A stretch of DNA of 13,451 nt from Candidatus Magasanikiibacteriota bacterium (GTDB lineage: Bacteria > Patescibacteriota > Patescibacteriia > Magasanikbacterales > UBA922), in assembly GCA_023246555.1 (NCBI GenBank), contig JAHFIC010000022.1, positions 1 to 13,451 of the forward strand. The letters are read 5' to 3'. Shown piece after piece: positions 1 through 7,490 of the stretch. Below the pieces are notes generated by a model. The model ran no database searches and was not told the origin of the DNA. It saw nothing but the letters and a program-made list of their open reading frames with translations. Position numbers and translations under genes: made by a program. Numbering within the stretch: the first letter of the stretch is position 1; each line of letters starts with the position of its first letter.

Positions 1-57
1 GACCGCGAGGCGCGCCTGCGCGTGCCGAGCGGAGAGGATTTGTCGGGGGAAAATCAG

Positions 58-80
58 TGGGCGGCACTTCGTGCCGCCCA
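58..80. terminator. strong GC-rich hairpin, possible tRNA-Lys terminator
   Basis: Positions 58-67 pair perfectly with 71-80 (10 bp, loop TTC, or 9 bp with a 5-nt loop). On the minus strand the stem lies 36 nt beyond the tRNA-Lys CCA end and is followed by CTGATTTT, a short T-tract, so it may end that transcript. It could instead end a plus-strand transcript arriving from before the window. The T-tract is weak, hence the moderate confidence. I see no convincing gene end in positions 1-57. Confidence 0.45.
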
Positions 81-115
81 TCAAATGGTTTCCAAAAAGT
101 CTTCTAGTTTTATTG

Positions 116-191
116 TGGTGGGTCGGCTGGGGATCGAACCCAGGACCATCAGCTTAAAAGGCTGTTGCTCTACCAACTGAGCTACCGACCC
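116..191 (-). tRNA. tRNA-Lys (anticodon TTT), CCA encoded
   Basis: Read on the minus strand this is a full cloverleaf. The acceptor stem pairs 185-191 (GGGTCGG) with 120-126 (CCGACCC), the discriminator A is at 119, and CCA is encoded at 118-116. The D-arm has AGCTCAGTTGGTAGAGC and the T-arm has GGTTCGATCC. The anticodon loop is CTTTTAA, giving TTT, which reads Lys AAA/AAG codons. It has its own promoter upstream (215-243) and is divergent from the ATPase gene. Confidence 0.97.
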
Positions 192-214
192 GTGATTTCA
201 AATTTGACGACCCT

Positions 215-243
215 ATGTTAGACTATTTTTATCTTCACGTCAA
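215..243 (-). promoter_or_regulatory. promoter of tRNA-Lys
   Basis: On the minus strand TTGACG (243-238) is separated by 17 nt from TAACAT (220-215). Predicted transcription start is about 15-20 nt before the mature tRNA 5' end at 191. The -35 matches the sigma-70 consensus at 5 of 6 positions and the -10 at 4 of 6. I found no comparably good plus-strand promoter for the ATPase in the same 69-bp gap. Confidence 0.55.
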
Positions 244-260
244 TAATTTTTAAGTCATTT

Positions 261-2948
261 ATGAATTTCCACGCGCAAAGTATAACACAGGTGCTCGATG
301 CGCTAAAGACATCCAAAGCAGGCTTAAAAAGCCAAGAAGTCGAGAAACGCGTAAAAAATTATGGCGAGAATGTTCTCCCGTCTGGGGGCATGGCCGTGGG
401 CCGCGTAAAAGTTTTTTTGTCCCAATGGAAAGGCCCGCTTGTGGTTATTCTTATTATTGCTGGCGGCGTGAGCGGATTTCTCGGAGAAATACTCGACATG
501 ACAATGATCTTTATCACAATCATTATTAATGTCATTGTTGGGTTTCTTCAAGAAGACAAGGCAAATCGTGCGCTCGATAAGCTACGATCCATGGTCAAGC
601 ACCACGCTGTCGTATTTCGTGACGGCAGGAAGGCGCTTATCGAGAGCGAGAATATCGTCCCCGGTGACATCCTGGTTATCTCTGCTGGCGACGATGTGCA
701 GGCTGACGCGCGTTTACTTCAGGCGATTGATCTTCGGGTGAATGAAGCGCCGCTTACCGGTGAATCTCTGCCGGCAAAAAAACAGATCGATCCGGTTGCT
801 GAACATGTCGGTCTTGCTGACAGAACCAATATGGTATATCGCGGTACTGCCGTGACGAGTGGCGAGGGGCTGGCCGTGGTTGTGGGAACAGGATCCAAAA
901 CAGAACTTGGTCATATTGCGGAATTGGTAAAAGCGACCCCGGAAAAGCCAACGCCGCTTCAAGAACAGCTTGCGGGACTCGCGCGCGCAATCACGTGGAT
1001 TATTGTCTCTATTGTAGTCGTTTTGTTTGCGCTTGGCCTGACAGTTGGCCGATCGCGCTACACATTTCTTGAATTGTTTCAAACCGATGTCGCTGTCGCT
1101 GTTGCCGCGATTCCAGAAGGTCTGGTGATTTCTTTAACCATTATGCTGGCAATCGGCATGCAACAGATTTTGAAACGCCGCGCGCTGGTACGGCGTATGC
1201 TCGCGGCAGAGACACTCGGTTCAGTGAGTGTTATTTGCACGGATAAAACCGGAACACTTACTCTCGGTGATATGCGGGTCACGCGACTTATTACCGCAGA
1301 CGACGATTTGGGAGCCAATGATTTGACAATGCTTTCAGCGCGGGAAGGCGCGCGTCGACCCGATGCCCTTCTGGCGTTAAAAATCGGCGTTTTGGCCAAT
1401 AATGCGGCTTTACAAAATCCAGACGCGGACGTGAAAGACTGGCGGTTTATTGGCGACACCACCGAAGCCGCCCTGATTCGCGCCGGCATGCACGCGGATT
1501 TGGCTAAACATCATCTGGATCCAGCGATGCCGCGACTCTCTGAAGTGCCGTTTACGAGCGAACGGAAATTTCATGCCACGCTTCATGCGATTGATCACAA
1601 AAGCGTCGTCTATGTGAAGGGTGCGCCGGAGGTGCTGTTTCAGCGTGTTCGCTTTATTGAACACAGCGGAAAGATACGTCCATTTTCTCCGGAAGATCGC
1701 GGGCGTTTCACTCTGCTTGCGGATACTCTGGCTGCCGAAGGGCTTCGTCTTTTGGCTGTTGCATATCGGCAATACGATCATACGCCTCGTGAGATTCATG
1801 AAAATGATATCCAAGAGCTCGTGTTTGTTGGACTGTTTGCCATCATGGATCCGGTCCGGTTCGATGTGAAGGAAACTATTGGCGTGTGCAAGAGAGCGGG
1901 CATTCGCGTTGTTATGGTTACCGGAGATCATAAACGCACCGCAGCGGCAATCGGAAAACTTATTCATATCGTTGACGCTGACGCAGAGGTGCTAGAAGGT
2001 CCGGACATTGCGCGGATGAGTGAAGCCGAATTGCAAGACGCAGTGCGACGAGTGTCATTGTACGCTCGCGTGGATCCAGAACATAAATTGCGCATTGTAG
2101 AGGCCTTTCGCGCACAAGGAGAAATTGTTGCGGTAACGGGAGATGGTGTCAACGATGCCCCCGCTCTCAAAGCCGCGGATATCGGCGTCGCGGTTGGGTC
2201 CGGTACTGATGTGGCAAAAGAAACAGCCGATGTCGTGCTTCTTGACGATAGCTTTTCTACTATTGTTTCAGCGATTCAAGAAGGGCGTAGATTGTACCAC
2301 AATATTAAGAAAGTTGTCTTGTACCTATTGGCCGGAAGTTTAGGGGAAGTGCTTCTTATTGCTGGGAGCATTGTCGGTGGCTTGCCACTCGCGATACTGC
2401 CGGTGCAGATTCTTTGGGTGAATATTGTTGAGGATTCTTTCCCAAATATCGCGCTGGCGTTTGATCCGGGTGAAAAAGAAAATATGGATGACCCGCCGCG
2501 GAGAAGGGATGAACCGCTTTTGGATCGGCAGATGAAGATTCTTATTGCGATTATCAGCATCGTGTCAAATACCGTACTGTTCGGCTTCTTTCTTTATTTT
2601 TTCAAAACCACCGGAGACATCGCGCGCACACGGACGCTCATGTTTGTGGGTTTGGCTTTGGGATCGCTCTTTTTTATTTATGCGGTGCGCAGTATGCGGA
2701 AACACTTTTGGCAGATGCGCTCGTTTGACAACCATTATTTGACGCTGGCCGTTGGCGGCGGGATTCTCCTTATTGTTGCCGCGGTGTATTTGCGACCGCT
2801 TCAAATTCTTCTTCGAACCGTACCGCTTTCGGTGAGCGAGTGGGCAATGATGGTCGGGTTTGCGCTTTTTAACGTACTATTGATCGAGTTCGCAAAATTT
2901 TTCTTTTTGAATGGAATGAAGAAACGTTCCTTGCAGAGTGTAGGGTGA
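261..2948 (+). CDS. type II cation-transporting P-type ATPase (Ca2+-ATPase-like)
   Basis: An inner-membrane pump that couples ATP hydrolysis to export of a cation, probably Ca2+ or a related ion. The 895 residues match the full family length. In order: N-terminal cation-ATPase domain (about 1-60), M1-M2 (about 57-97), actuator with TGES at 166-169, M3-M4 with PEGL at 285-288, phosphorylation motif DKTGTLT at 328-334 (aspartyl-phosphate D328), ATP-binding KGAPE at 453-457, TGDH at 554-557, hinge TGDGVND at 626-632, and M5-M10 to the C-terminus. Aligned by eye to SERCA, E309, E771, N796 and D800 correspond to E286, E696, N721 and D725. N768 is S693 and T799 is E724, so the ion sites are not identical to SERCA. 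The ATG gives the expected N-terminus although no Shine-Dalgarno is visible. The exact ion is not settled. Confidence 0.95.
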   Translation: MNFHAQSITQVLDALKTSKAGLKSQEVEKRVKNYGENVLPSGGMAVGRVKVFLSQWKGPLVVILIIAGGVSGFLGEILDMTMIFITIIINVIVGFLQEDKANRALDKLRSMVKHHAVVFRDGRKALIESENIVPGDILVISAGDDVQADARLLQAIDLRVNEAPLTGESLPAKKQIDPVAEHVGLADRTNMVYRGTAVTSGEGLAVVVGTGSKTELGHIAELVKATPEKPTPLQEQLAGLARAITWIIVSIVVVLFALGLTVGRSRYTFLELFQTDVAVAVAAIPEGLVISLTIMLAIGMQQILKRRALVRRMLAAETLGSVSVICTDKTGTLTLGDMRVTRLITADDDLGANDLTMLSAREGARRPDALLALKIGVLANNAALQNPDADVKDWRFIGDTTEAALIRAGMHADLAKHHLDPAMPRLSEVPFTSERKFHATLHAIDHKSVVYVKGAPEVLFQRVRFIEHSGKIRPFSPEDRGRFTLLADTLAAEGLRLLAVAYRQYDHTPREIHENDIQELVFVGLFAIMDPVRFDVKETIGVCKRAGIRVVMVTGDHKRTAAAIGKLIHIVDADAEVLEGPDIARMSEAELQDAVRRVSLYARVDPEHKLRIVEAFRAQGEIVAVTGDGVNDAPALKAADIGVAVGSGTDVAKETADVVLLDDSFSTIVSAIQEGRRLYHNIKKVVLYLLAGSLGEVLLIAGSIVGGLPLAILPVQILWVNIVEDSFPNIALAFDPGEKENMDDPPRRRDEPLLDRQMKILIAIISIVSNTVLFGFFLYFFKTTGDIARTRTLMFVGLALGSLFFIYAVRSMRKHFWQMRSFDNHYLTLAVGGGILLIVAAVYLRPLQILLRTVPLSVSEWAMMVGFALFNVLLIEFAKFFFLNGMKKRSLQSVG

Positions 2949-2978
2949 TTTGGTAGGGTTTGATTGGAGGATTGATTC

Positions 2979-3566
2979 ATGAAACAGACGAGTACGACTT
3001 CGACCCACAGACAGATCATGTGGGTGCTATTTTTCGCGACCGGCACGGATCGCGGAGAGAAGGCAGAGCTGGAGCTTGCAGGCGAGCTCAAAAGGCGTAT
3101 GGACGCTGCGGTGATGGATCTGCCGAAGCATCATCTCATTTTTTGTGCTCCGGAGAGGCGGGAAGCAGAGGAAGCATTAATCCGCGTGCGGACGCGAGCG
3201 TGGGTCGTCCAGCCGGTGTTTCTTTTCCCTCGCGGAGAGCCATCTTCTTCGCGCGGCGAGGCAGAATTGTTGCTGGCACGCTGGTACATGGATGAGATCA
3301 TCCATGCGGTCGAGGAGGTTGCCCCTCAAAGATCCGGCTTTGCGGTCTGTGCGCAGGCGAGCGAGATCGAGCTCACCTTGGGCTTCGCCTACACGCTCGG
3401 TTTCAAGGAGTCATCAACCTTGCCTCCGGCAACTTATGCTCCATTCCAGATGCGCCCGGGCAGTGTCGCTTTGGTGCGAATGATCGTGGAGCAGTCTATG
3501 GAAAAAACGGGGAAGGTGACCTATACCTTCGTCGACCTCGATCAGGCCCAGCTCATCCGCGTGTAG
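2979..3566 (+). CDS. histidine phosphatase-fold protein, apparently without catalytic histidines
   Basis: A 195-residue protein with no motif giving certain identification. The layout resembles the histidine phosphatase (SixA/phosphoglycerate mutase) superfamily. A beta strand ends in ATG at 20-22 where the family has RHG. A helix follows, then CAPERREAEEAL at 56-67, resembling the family's SSPLRRARETA. Later comes FAVCAQ at 121-126 followed by a long helix, where the family has the second histidine, and the GSVALV strand at 161-166. Both catalytic histidines would be replaced (T21, Q126), so it is probably a non-enzymatic relative. The start is supported by GGAGG 8 nt upstream, the strongest ribosome-binding site in the window; an in-frame ATG exists at residue 14. 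It lies 30 nt after the ATPase gene. The base composition is visibly more GC-rich than its neighbours, which may mean transfer. Family assignment is tentative. Confidence 0.6.
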   Translation: MKQTSTTSTHRQIMWVLFFATGTDRGEKAELELAGELKRRMDAAVMDLPKHHLIFCAPERREAEEALIRVRTRAWVVQPVFLFPRGEPSSSRGEAELLLARWYMDEIIHAVEEVAPQRSGFAVCAQASEIELTLGFAYTLGFKESSTLPPATYAPFQMRPGSVALVRMIVEQSMEKTGKVTYTFVDLDQAQLIRV

Positions 3567-3595
3567 TTCTGGGTCGAAAATTCTTTCCTTCCTTT

Positions 3596-3647
3596 CCATC
3601 CACCGCATTCGCATGGAGAAGCGAGCGATGGATGGTTTCTTTTTTTT
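3596..3647 (+). terminator. rho-independent terminator
   Basis: A long imperfect hairpin: 3596-3602 pairs with 3629-3635 (7 bp), 3604-3606 with 3625-3627, and 3609-3612 with 3621-3624, around an 8-nt loop. It is followed directly by the T-tract TTTCTTTTTTTT (3636-3647). It closes the ATPase/phosphatase-like unit and abuts the next promoter. Confidence 0.85.
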
Positions 3648-3648
3648 A

Positions 3649-3664
3649 TGATATTCTAAAAATA
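3649..3664 (+). promoter_or_regulatory. extended -10 promoter giving a leaderless transcript
   Basis: TGA followed by TATTCT (TGn plus -10 hexamer) spans 3649-3657. With the usual spacing the +1 falls at 3664, which is the A of the ATG of the translin-like gene. There is no -35 (the terminator T-tract lies there) and no Shine-Dalgarno, consistent with a leaderless mRNA. Confidence 0.5.
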
Positions 3665-4242
3665 TGTCTACGATACCAAAAAAATACCTGCAAAAATTGC
3701 GAAGCGATTTGCATGCCTACGCTTTAGTTCGTCGTGATGTAATAAAAATGTCTGACGACGCGCTCCATCACGCGAAACGAGCGATTTTTGCGCTCCATCG
3801 CGAGAATACCAGCGAAGCCAAAGGGAAATTACAAGAAACAGAAGCGCTTCTGGCAGAGCTTCGACAGCGGTGCAAAAAGGATCCGCGGATTGCCGACGAA
3901 GGCGCTTATCGCGCGGCGCAGGAAGAATACGTCGAGGCGGCAGTGTTTTTCCGATTTGTCACAACTGGGAAAATTGGTGAGGTAAAAATTCCTACGGAAG
4001 GGGATATTTACCTAGCAGGGCTCTGCGATGTGCCGGGAGAGCTGTATCGTTTGGCGATTCGCGCCGCGACAAAAAAAGACATGACGCTCGTCAAGCATTG
4101 CGCGGACACCGCAGCAGAAATTATCGGCGAGCTTATTGAATTCAATTTGACAAGCTATCTGCGCACCAAATTTGATCAAGCGAAGCAAGCGGCGCACAAA
4201 TTAGAAGATATTGTATATGAAACGAGCATCCGGAATATGTAA
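3664..4242 (+). CDS. translin/TRAX family protein (TRAX-like ribonuclease)
   Basis: A 192-residue, all-helical protein recognisable as translin family. Helix 2 carries the typical 'SK/KRAI-ALHR' region (33-46: LHHAKRAIFALHRE), QEEYVEA lies at 86-92, and DVPGEL at 122-127. In eukaryotes translin and TRAX form the C3PO endoribonuclease, which acts on small RNA and tRNA fragments; TRAX is the catalytic subunit, using E123, E126, D193 and E197 (human numbering). The corresponding acids appear to be E88, E91, D122 and E126, with the same ExxE and DxxGE spacing. This suggests a TRAX-like, active, Mg2+-dependent RNase rather than a translin-like RNA-binding subunit. Activity is inferred. It heads a compact run of genes; its 3' end overlaps the Mur ligase start by 26 nt. 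No partner translin gene is in the window, so it could work as a homo-oligomer. Confidence 0.85.
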   Translation: MSTIPKKYLQKLRSDLHAYALVRRDVIKMSDDALHHAKRAIFALHRENTSEAKGKLQETEALLAELRQRCKKDPRIADEGAYRAAQEEYVEAAVFFRFVTTGKIGEVKIPTEGDIYLAGLCDVPGELYRLAIRAATKKDMTLVKHCADTAAEIIGELIEFNLTSYLRTKFDQAKQAAHKLEDIVYETSIRNM

Positions 4243-5398
4243 GCGGTTTCGGAACTCACTGCATTTCTTTTTTGCGTGGTGGGGCGCTGTTCGTTATCGC
4301 CACCCTTCTCGAAGGCTCCTCGTCGTCGGCGTGACGGGAACCAGTGGCAAATCAAGCACGGTATATCTGCTCTGCCGAGTGCTTGAGGCCGCGGGGCACA
4401 CCGTGGGCACATTGTCGACGATCGAATTTTGCGTTGCCGGCGGGTGCAAGCTCAACGATAAAAAAATGACGATGCTTGGTCGAACGCAAATTCAGAAATA
4501 TCTGCGCCAGATGGTTCGTGCCGGGTGCGAGATTGCGATTATTGAAACAACATCAGAAGGGTATCTTCAGCATCGCCACCGGTTCATCGAGTACGATACG
4601 ATTGTGCTTACGAATCTTTATCCGGAGCATATCGAGGCACATGGGGGTTTTGAAAACTACAAGGCCGCGAAGCTGGGGATTTTTCAGTATGTCGCGGCAC
4701 GACGGCGAAAAGCGCTTCAAGACAGTCGGATAGAGAAAATAGCGATCGTGAACGGAGAGAGTGAACACGCAGATGAGTTTTTATCATTTCCTTTTGATAA
4801 AAAAATCCGTTTTCAGCCAAAAGATTTTCCAAAAAGAAACGACGCCTGCGTGTTCAGCATTGCCAAGACGTTTGGGATTGCTGATGATGTCATAAAAAAT
4901 ACACTGGCATCGATTTCCGGCGTGCCGGGAAGAATCGAATATATTGAAGAAGCGAAGCGGCATGGATTTACCATGATTGTTGACTATGCGTTTGAGCCGG
5001 TAGCCATGAACGTGCTTTATGAAGAGGTCGAGCGACTTTTGCCCAAACGTATTATTCACGTGTTCGGTTCCACTGGCGGTGGACGAGATAGAAGCAGGCG
5101 ATTCACCATCGGAAAATTTGTCAGCGATCACGCAACGATCTGTATCGTTACCGATGAAGACCCGTATGACGACGACCCAATGGAGATCATCCGAGATGTG
5201 GCAAGCGTCGTTACAAACCCGGTGGTTATTCCCGACCGGCGGAAAGCAATAGAAACAGCAGTGAGCATGGCGATGCCTGGAGATGTCGTTCTCATTACCG
5301 GCAAAGGAAGCGAGCAGGGGATGGTGGTCAAAGGGCGTATGGTGCCATGGGATGATCGCCGTGTGGCACGCGATGCACTATTGAAGATATACGTGTGA
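4217..5398 (+). CDS. Mur ligase family protein (MurE-like), without N-terminal UDP-binding domain
   Basis: An ATP-dependent amide ligase of the MurC-F superfamily, presumably adding an amino acid to a peptidoglycan precursor. There are 393 residues from the ATG at 4217 (a TTG at 4211 is in frame), against nearly 500 for full MurE. The N-terminal UDP-MurNAc-binding domain is missing; instead there is a short basic/aromatic segment (residues 10-30), possibly membrane-associated. The P-loop is GTSGKSS at 41-47. The central-domain TNL/H region is at 132-143 and the presumed carbamylated lysine is K152 in AAK. The C-terminal ligase domain begins with VPGRIEY at 237-243 and has VDYAFEP at 255-261. 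Where MurE has the DNPR substrate motif this protein reads DEDPY (313-317), and GKGHE is GKGSE. This argues against a standard diaminopimelate specificity. The start overlaps the preceding gene by 26 nt. Confidence 0.88.
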   Translation: MKRASGICKRFRNSLHFFFAWWGAVRYRHPSRRLLVVGVTGTSGKSSTVYLLCRVLEAAGHTVGTLSTIEFCVAGGCKLNDKKMTMLGRTQIQKYLRQMVRAGCEIAIIETTSEGYLQHRHRFIEYDTIVLTNLYPEHIEAHGGFENYKAAKLGIFQYVAARRRKALQDSRIEKIAIVNGESEHADEFLSFPFDKKIRFQPKDFPKRNDACVFSIAKTFGIADDVIKNTLASISGVPGRIEYIEEAKRHGFTMIVDYAFEPVAMNVLYEEVERLLPKRIIHVFGSTGGGRDRSRRFTIGKFVSDHATICIVTDEDPYDDDPMEIIRDVASVVTNPVVIPDRRKAIETAVSMAMPGDVVLITGKGSEQGMVVKGRMVPWDDRRVARDALLKIYV

Positions 5399-5994
5399 AA
5401 GAATTGACGCTCAAAAGAAATGAACGGCTCGTCCGCGTGGTGCGGCGGTATACTCTCACGCATCTGCCGCAATTTTTTGCCGTTGTCGCGTCGTTCAGTG
5501 TCGGATTTTTTTTCATGTTTTGGCTCTTTCGCCACGGGTGGTGGGGGCAGGCGATTTTTGTCCTGCTCTCTGGGACTGGCGTATTCTTTTTTCTGCGTAT
5601 TCTTTTTGCCCATTATGGAAACGTCTGTTATCTTACCACACAACGGGTAATCGATATCGACCGTCGCGGGCTTTATCAACGCGTGATTTCAGAAATCCCC
5701 TATGATCAGATCGAAGACGTCTCTGGGCATATCCTTGGTTTTTTTGGCACTATCTTTCGGTATGGTCAGGTGGAGATTCAGAGTGGCCGGGGCAAGATTT
5801 TAGTGATTATTGATTCGGTAAAGCATCCGCGGAGAGTCCAACAGCATATCAATATTCTTCGAGAGGAGTATATACGTGGGGCAAAAAATTTTATTACAGC
5901 CAGTCGTATTGTTCGCTGGGTTGAAAATGAAGCGGATGAGGAAGAATTGCGGGATATCGAAGGAGCGCTTGAACGGAGGCTGAGAGACGCATAA
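5395..5994 (+). CDS. bacterial PH-domain (bPH2-like) membrane protein
   Basis: A 199-residue protein with two adjacent hydrophobic segments (about residues 24-45 and 50-70). These are followed by a soluble bacterial PH domain of the YdbS/bPH2 type: the strand LTTQRVIDIDRRGL at about 80-93, then SEIPYDQIEDVSG at 99-111, FGTIFRYGQVEIQS at about 117-130, and a final helix pairing with the HPRRVQQHI region. Function is unknown for most of the family; they are membrane-anchored and often sit near envelope genes, as here. The GTG start overlaps the TGA of the Mur ligase (GTGA, 4 nt), which implies translational coupling. The C-terminus is charged and probably helical. Confidence 0.85.
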   Translation: MKELTLKRNERLVRVVRRYTLTHLPQFFAVVASFSVGFFFMFWLFRHGWWGQAIFVLLSGTGVFFFLRILFAHYGNVCYLTTQRVIDIDRRGLYQRVISEIPYDQIEDVSGHILGFFGTIFRYGQVEIQSGRGKILVIIDSVKHPRRVQQHINILREEYIRGAKNFITASRIVRWVENEADEEELRDIEGALERRLRDA

Positions 5995-5997
5995 CGT

Positions 5998-6438
5998 ATG
6001 AAGCAGTCAACAGATACACAATGGTTTCGAAGGTTTTTCGCATCCCGTATTTTTTTCTTTGGTGTCCTCATCATGACTATCGGGATTGGTGTTGGTGTTG
6101 CACGAGCGTATTATCAACAGTATCAGTTGAGAAAAGAAATTGACACCCTACAGCAAGAGATCGAATCACTGACGCAAAAAAAACTGGAATCTGTTGATAT
6201 GCTGTCGTATGTCACGAGTCCAGTATTTGCAGAAGAGAAAGCGCGGGTAGAATTGAATATGAAAAAACCAGGAGAACATGTGGCGGTTGTTGACACGCCT
6301 GCCGAGCGCCATGTGACAGATGCTGTAGGAGCATCATCAGTTGCTGGACAGCGCAGTGGAAATCCGATACAATGGTGGTACTATTTTTTATATCCTTCGT
6401 ATGAGCGAGGAACACAACGTGACACAAACATCCCATGA
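5998..6438 (+). CDS. FtsB/DivIC-like septum formation initiator protein
   Basis: A 146-residue bitopic membrane protein: a short cytoplasmic N-terminus, one transmembrane helix (about residues 17-38), then a coiled coil (about 39-65, QLRKEIDTLQQEIESLTQKK). After this come a segment rich in charged residues and the motif NPIQWWYYFL near the C-terminus, typical of small FtsB-type proteins. In the divisome FtsB pairs through its coiled coil with FtsL and bridges to FtsQ and FtsW/I. It starts 3 nt after the PH-domain gene. Its 3' end overlaps the parvulin gene by 38 nt and also contains that gene's promoter. FtsB-like assignment rests on architecture rather than strong sequence identity. Confidence 0.78.
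   Translation: MKQSTDTQWFRRFFASRIFFFGVLIMTIGIGVGVARAYYQQYQLRKEIDTLQQEIESLTQKKLESVDMLSYVTSPVFAEEKARVELNMKKPGEHVAVVDTPAERHVTDAVGASSVAGQRSGNPIQWWYYFLYPSYERGTQRDTNIP
6345..6373 (+). promoter_or_regulatory. internal promoter for the parvulin gene
   Basis: TGGACA (6345-6350), 17-nt spacer, TACAAT (6368-6373): 5 of 6 matches to both sigma-70 boxes. Predicted +1 is near 6380, giving a leader of about 20 nt before the ATG at 6401. It lies inside the coding sequence of the FtsB-like gene, so the foldase gene could be expressed apart from the upstream run. Confidence 0.55.
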
Positions 6439-7480
6439 GTCGCCAGCCCCTTCGACACCGCGGCCATCTCCAGTACGAGTATTTGCCTACGGCGGGCTTA
6501 CTGTTCTCGCGATTGCGGCCTTTATTGGGGCATTTTTTAGTTTTCGAGCGACAAGAACCCTTTCCACGAATCCGGCAGTTGTCGAGTTCGCGCGTGTTCT
6601 GGGTATTTCTGTCGCAAAGATCAACGGCCTTTCCATTCCGTACGCGGATTATATCGAAGATCGTACGCTTCTCACAACATTCGATAAACAACAAAGCCAA
6701 TTAGGTCAGTCGCCATTGACCGAGGAAGAGATTTCAGACCAGGTGCTTTCTCGACTCGCGGTGAACGCGCTCATTATGGATTATGCGAAGAAGTATGGTG
6801 TGAGCGCATCACAAGATGAGGTGGAATCATCGCCGTATCTGGCAAGAATTATTGCTCCTTTTGGTACCAAAGAAAATGCCGAGACAAAAATGCAGGAATT
6901 GTATGGATTGGCATTTGATACCTACGTCGAAAAAGTTGTCCGACCCGTCGTGCTCGAAGAAAAATTGGTGGAAGCGTTTTCTGTTTCAACAAAAGAAGAA
7001 GGAAAGGAATATGAAGAAGAGCAGGCGAGAGCGCGGCACATTTTATTTCCTTTCAGCGATACCACAGAAGATGAGACAATAGTGAAAAAAGCGGCGCAAA
7101 AAGTTCTTGATCGGATACGCGCTGGTGAAGACTTTGCCGCTCTGGCAAAAGAATTTGGTTCCGACGGGACAAAGGATAAAGGCGGAGATTTAGGCTGGTT
7201 TGGCAAGGGTCGGATGGTGCCGGAATTTGAGACGGCGGTCTTTTCCGCAGAGCCGGGGACGCTTCTTCCTGAACTGGTGAAGACTAACTTTGGTTATCAT
7301 ATAATCCAGGTTGAAGGAAAACGTACAGGCCGCAATTATTTTGCCTTTATGGGAGACCGGCTGAAAACAGCAAATGTCGAAATTTTTATCCCAAATCTTC
7401 ACAATCCATTCATCCAACAGGATTTGAGTGGCGCACAAACTGTTGAAATGGCTCCAGCAGATGCCGCAGAGACAAAATAG
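6401..7480 (+). CDS. membrane-anchored parvulin peptidyl-prolyl isomerase (PrsA/SurA-like foldase)
   Basis: A cis-trans prolyl isomerase that helps exported proteins fold outside the membrane. There are 359 residues from the ATG at 6401; an in-frame TTG at 6341 would add 20 residues but lies upstream of the predicted transcription start. A proline-rich cytoplasmic tail (1-24) is followed by one transmembrane helix (about 25-48) and a SurA_N-like helical chaperone region (about 70-205). The PpiC/parvulin domain spans about 208-306: ARARHILF at 209-216, GGDLGWFGKGRMVPEFE at 261-277, and FGYHIIQVE at 297-305, the usual motif string. A C-terminal tail of about 50 residues is unusual and of unknown role. 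It is the last protein gene of the run beginning at 3664 and has its own promoter. Confidence 0.93.
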   Translation: MSEEHNVTQTSHESPAPSTPRPSPVRVFAYGGLTVLAIAAFIGAFFSFRATRTLSTNPAVVEFARVLGISVAKINGLSIPYADYIEDRTLLTTFDKQQSQLGQSPLTEEEISDQVLSRLAVNALIMDYAKKYGVSASQDEVESSPYLARIIAPFGTKENAETKMQELYGLAFDTYVEKVVRPVVLEEKLVEAFSVSTKEEGKEYEEEQARARHILFPFSDTTEDETIVKKAAQKVLDRIRAGEDFAALAKEFGSDGTKDKGGDLGWFGKGRMVPEFETAVFSAEPGTLLPELVKTNFGYHIIQVEGKRTGRNYFAFMGDRLKTANVEIFIPNLHNPFIQQDLSGAQTVEMAPADAAETK

Positions 7481-7490
7481 GATCAAGGAT

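Noticed and set aside
1..179. Plus-strand open frame from the window edge into the tRNA-Lys region
   Set aside because: It runs through the hairpin and the tRNA antisense, with no coding-like features. Read as a gene end it would overlap the tRNA.
1410..1967. 185-residue minus-strand ORF inside the ATPase gene
   Set aside because: A long shadow frame of a clearly coding plus-strand gene; its translation shows no recognisable motif.
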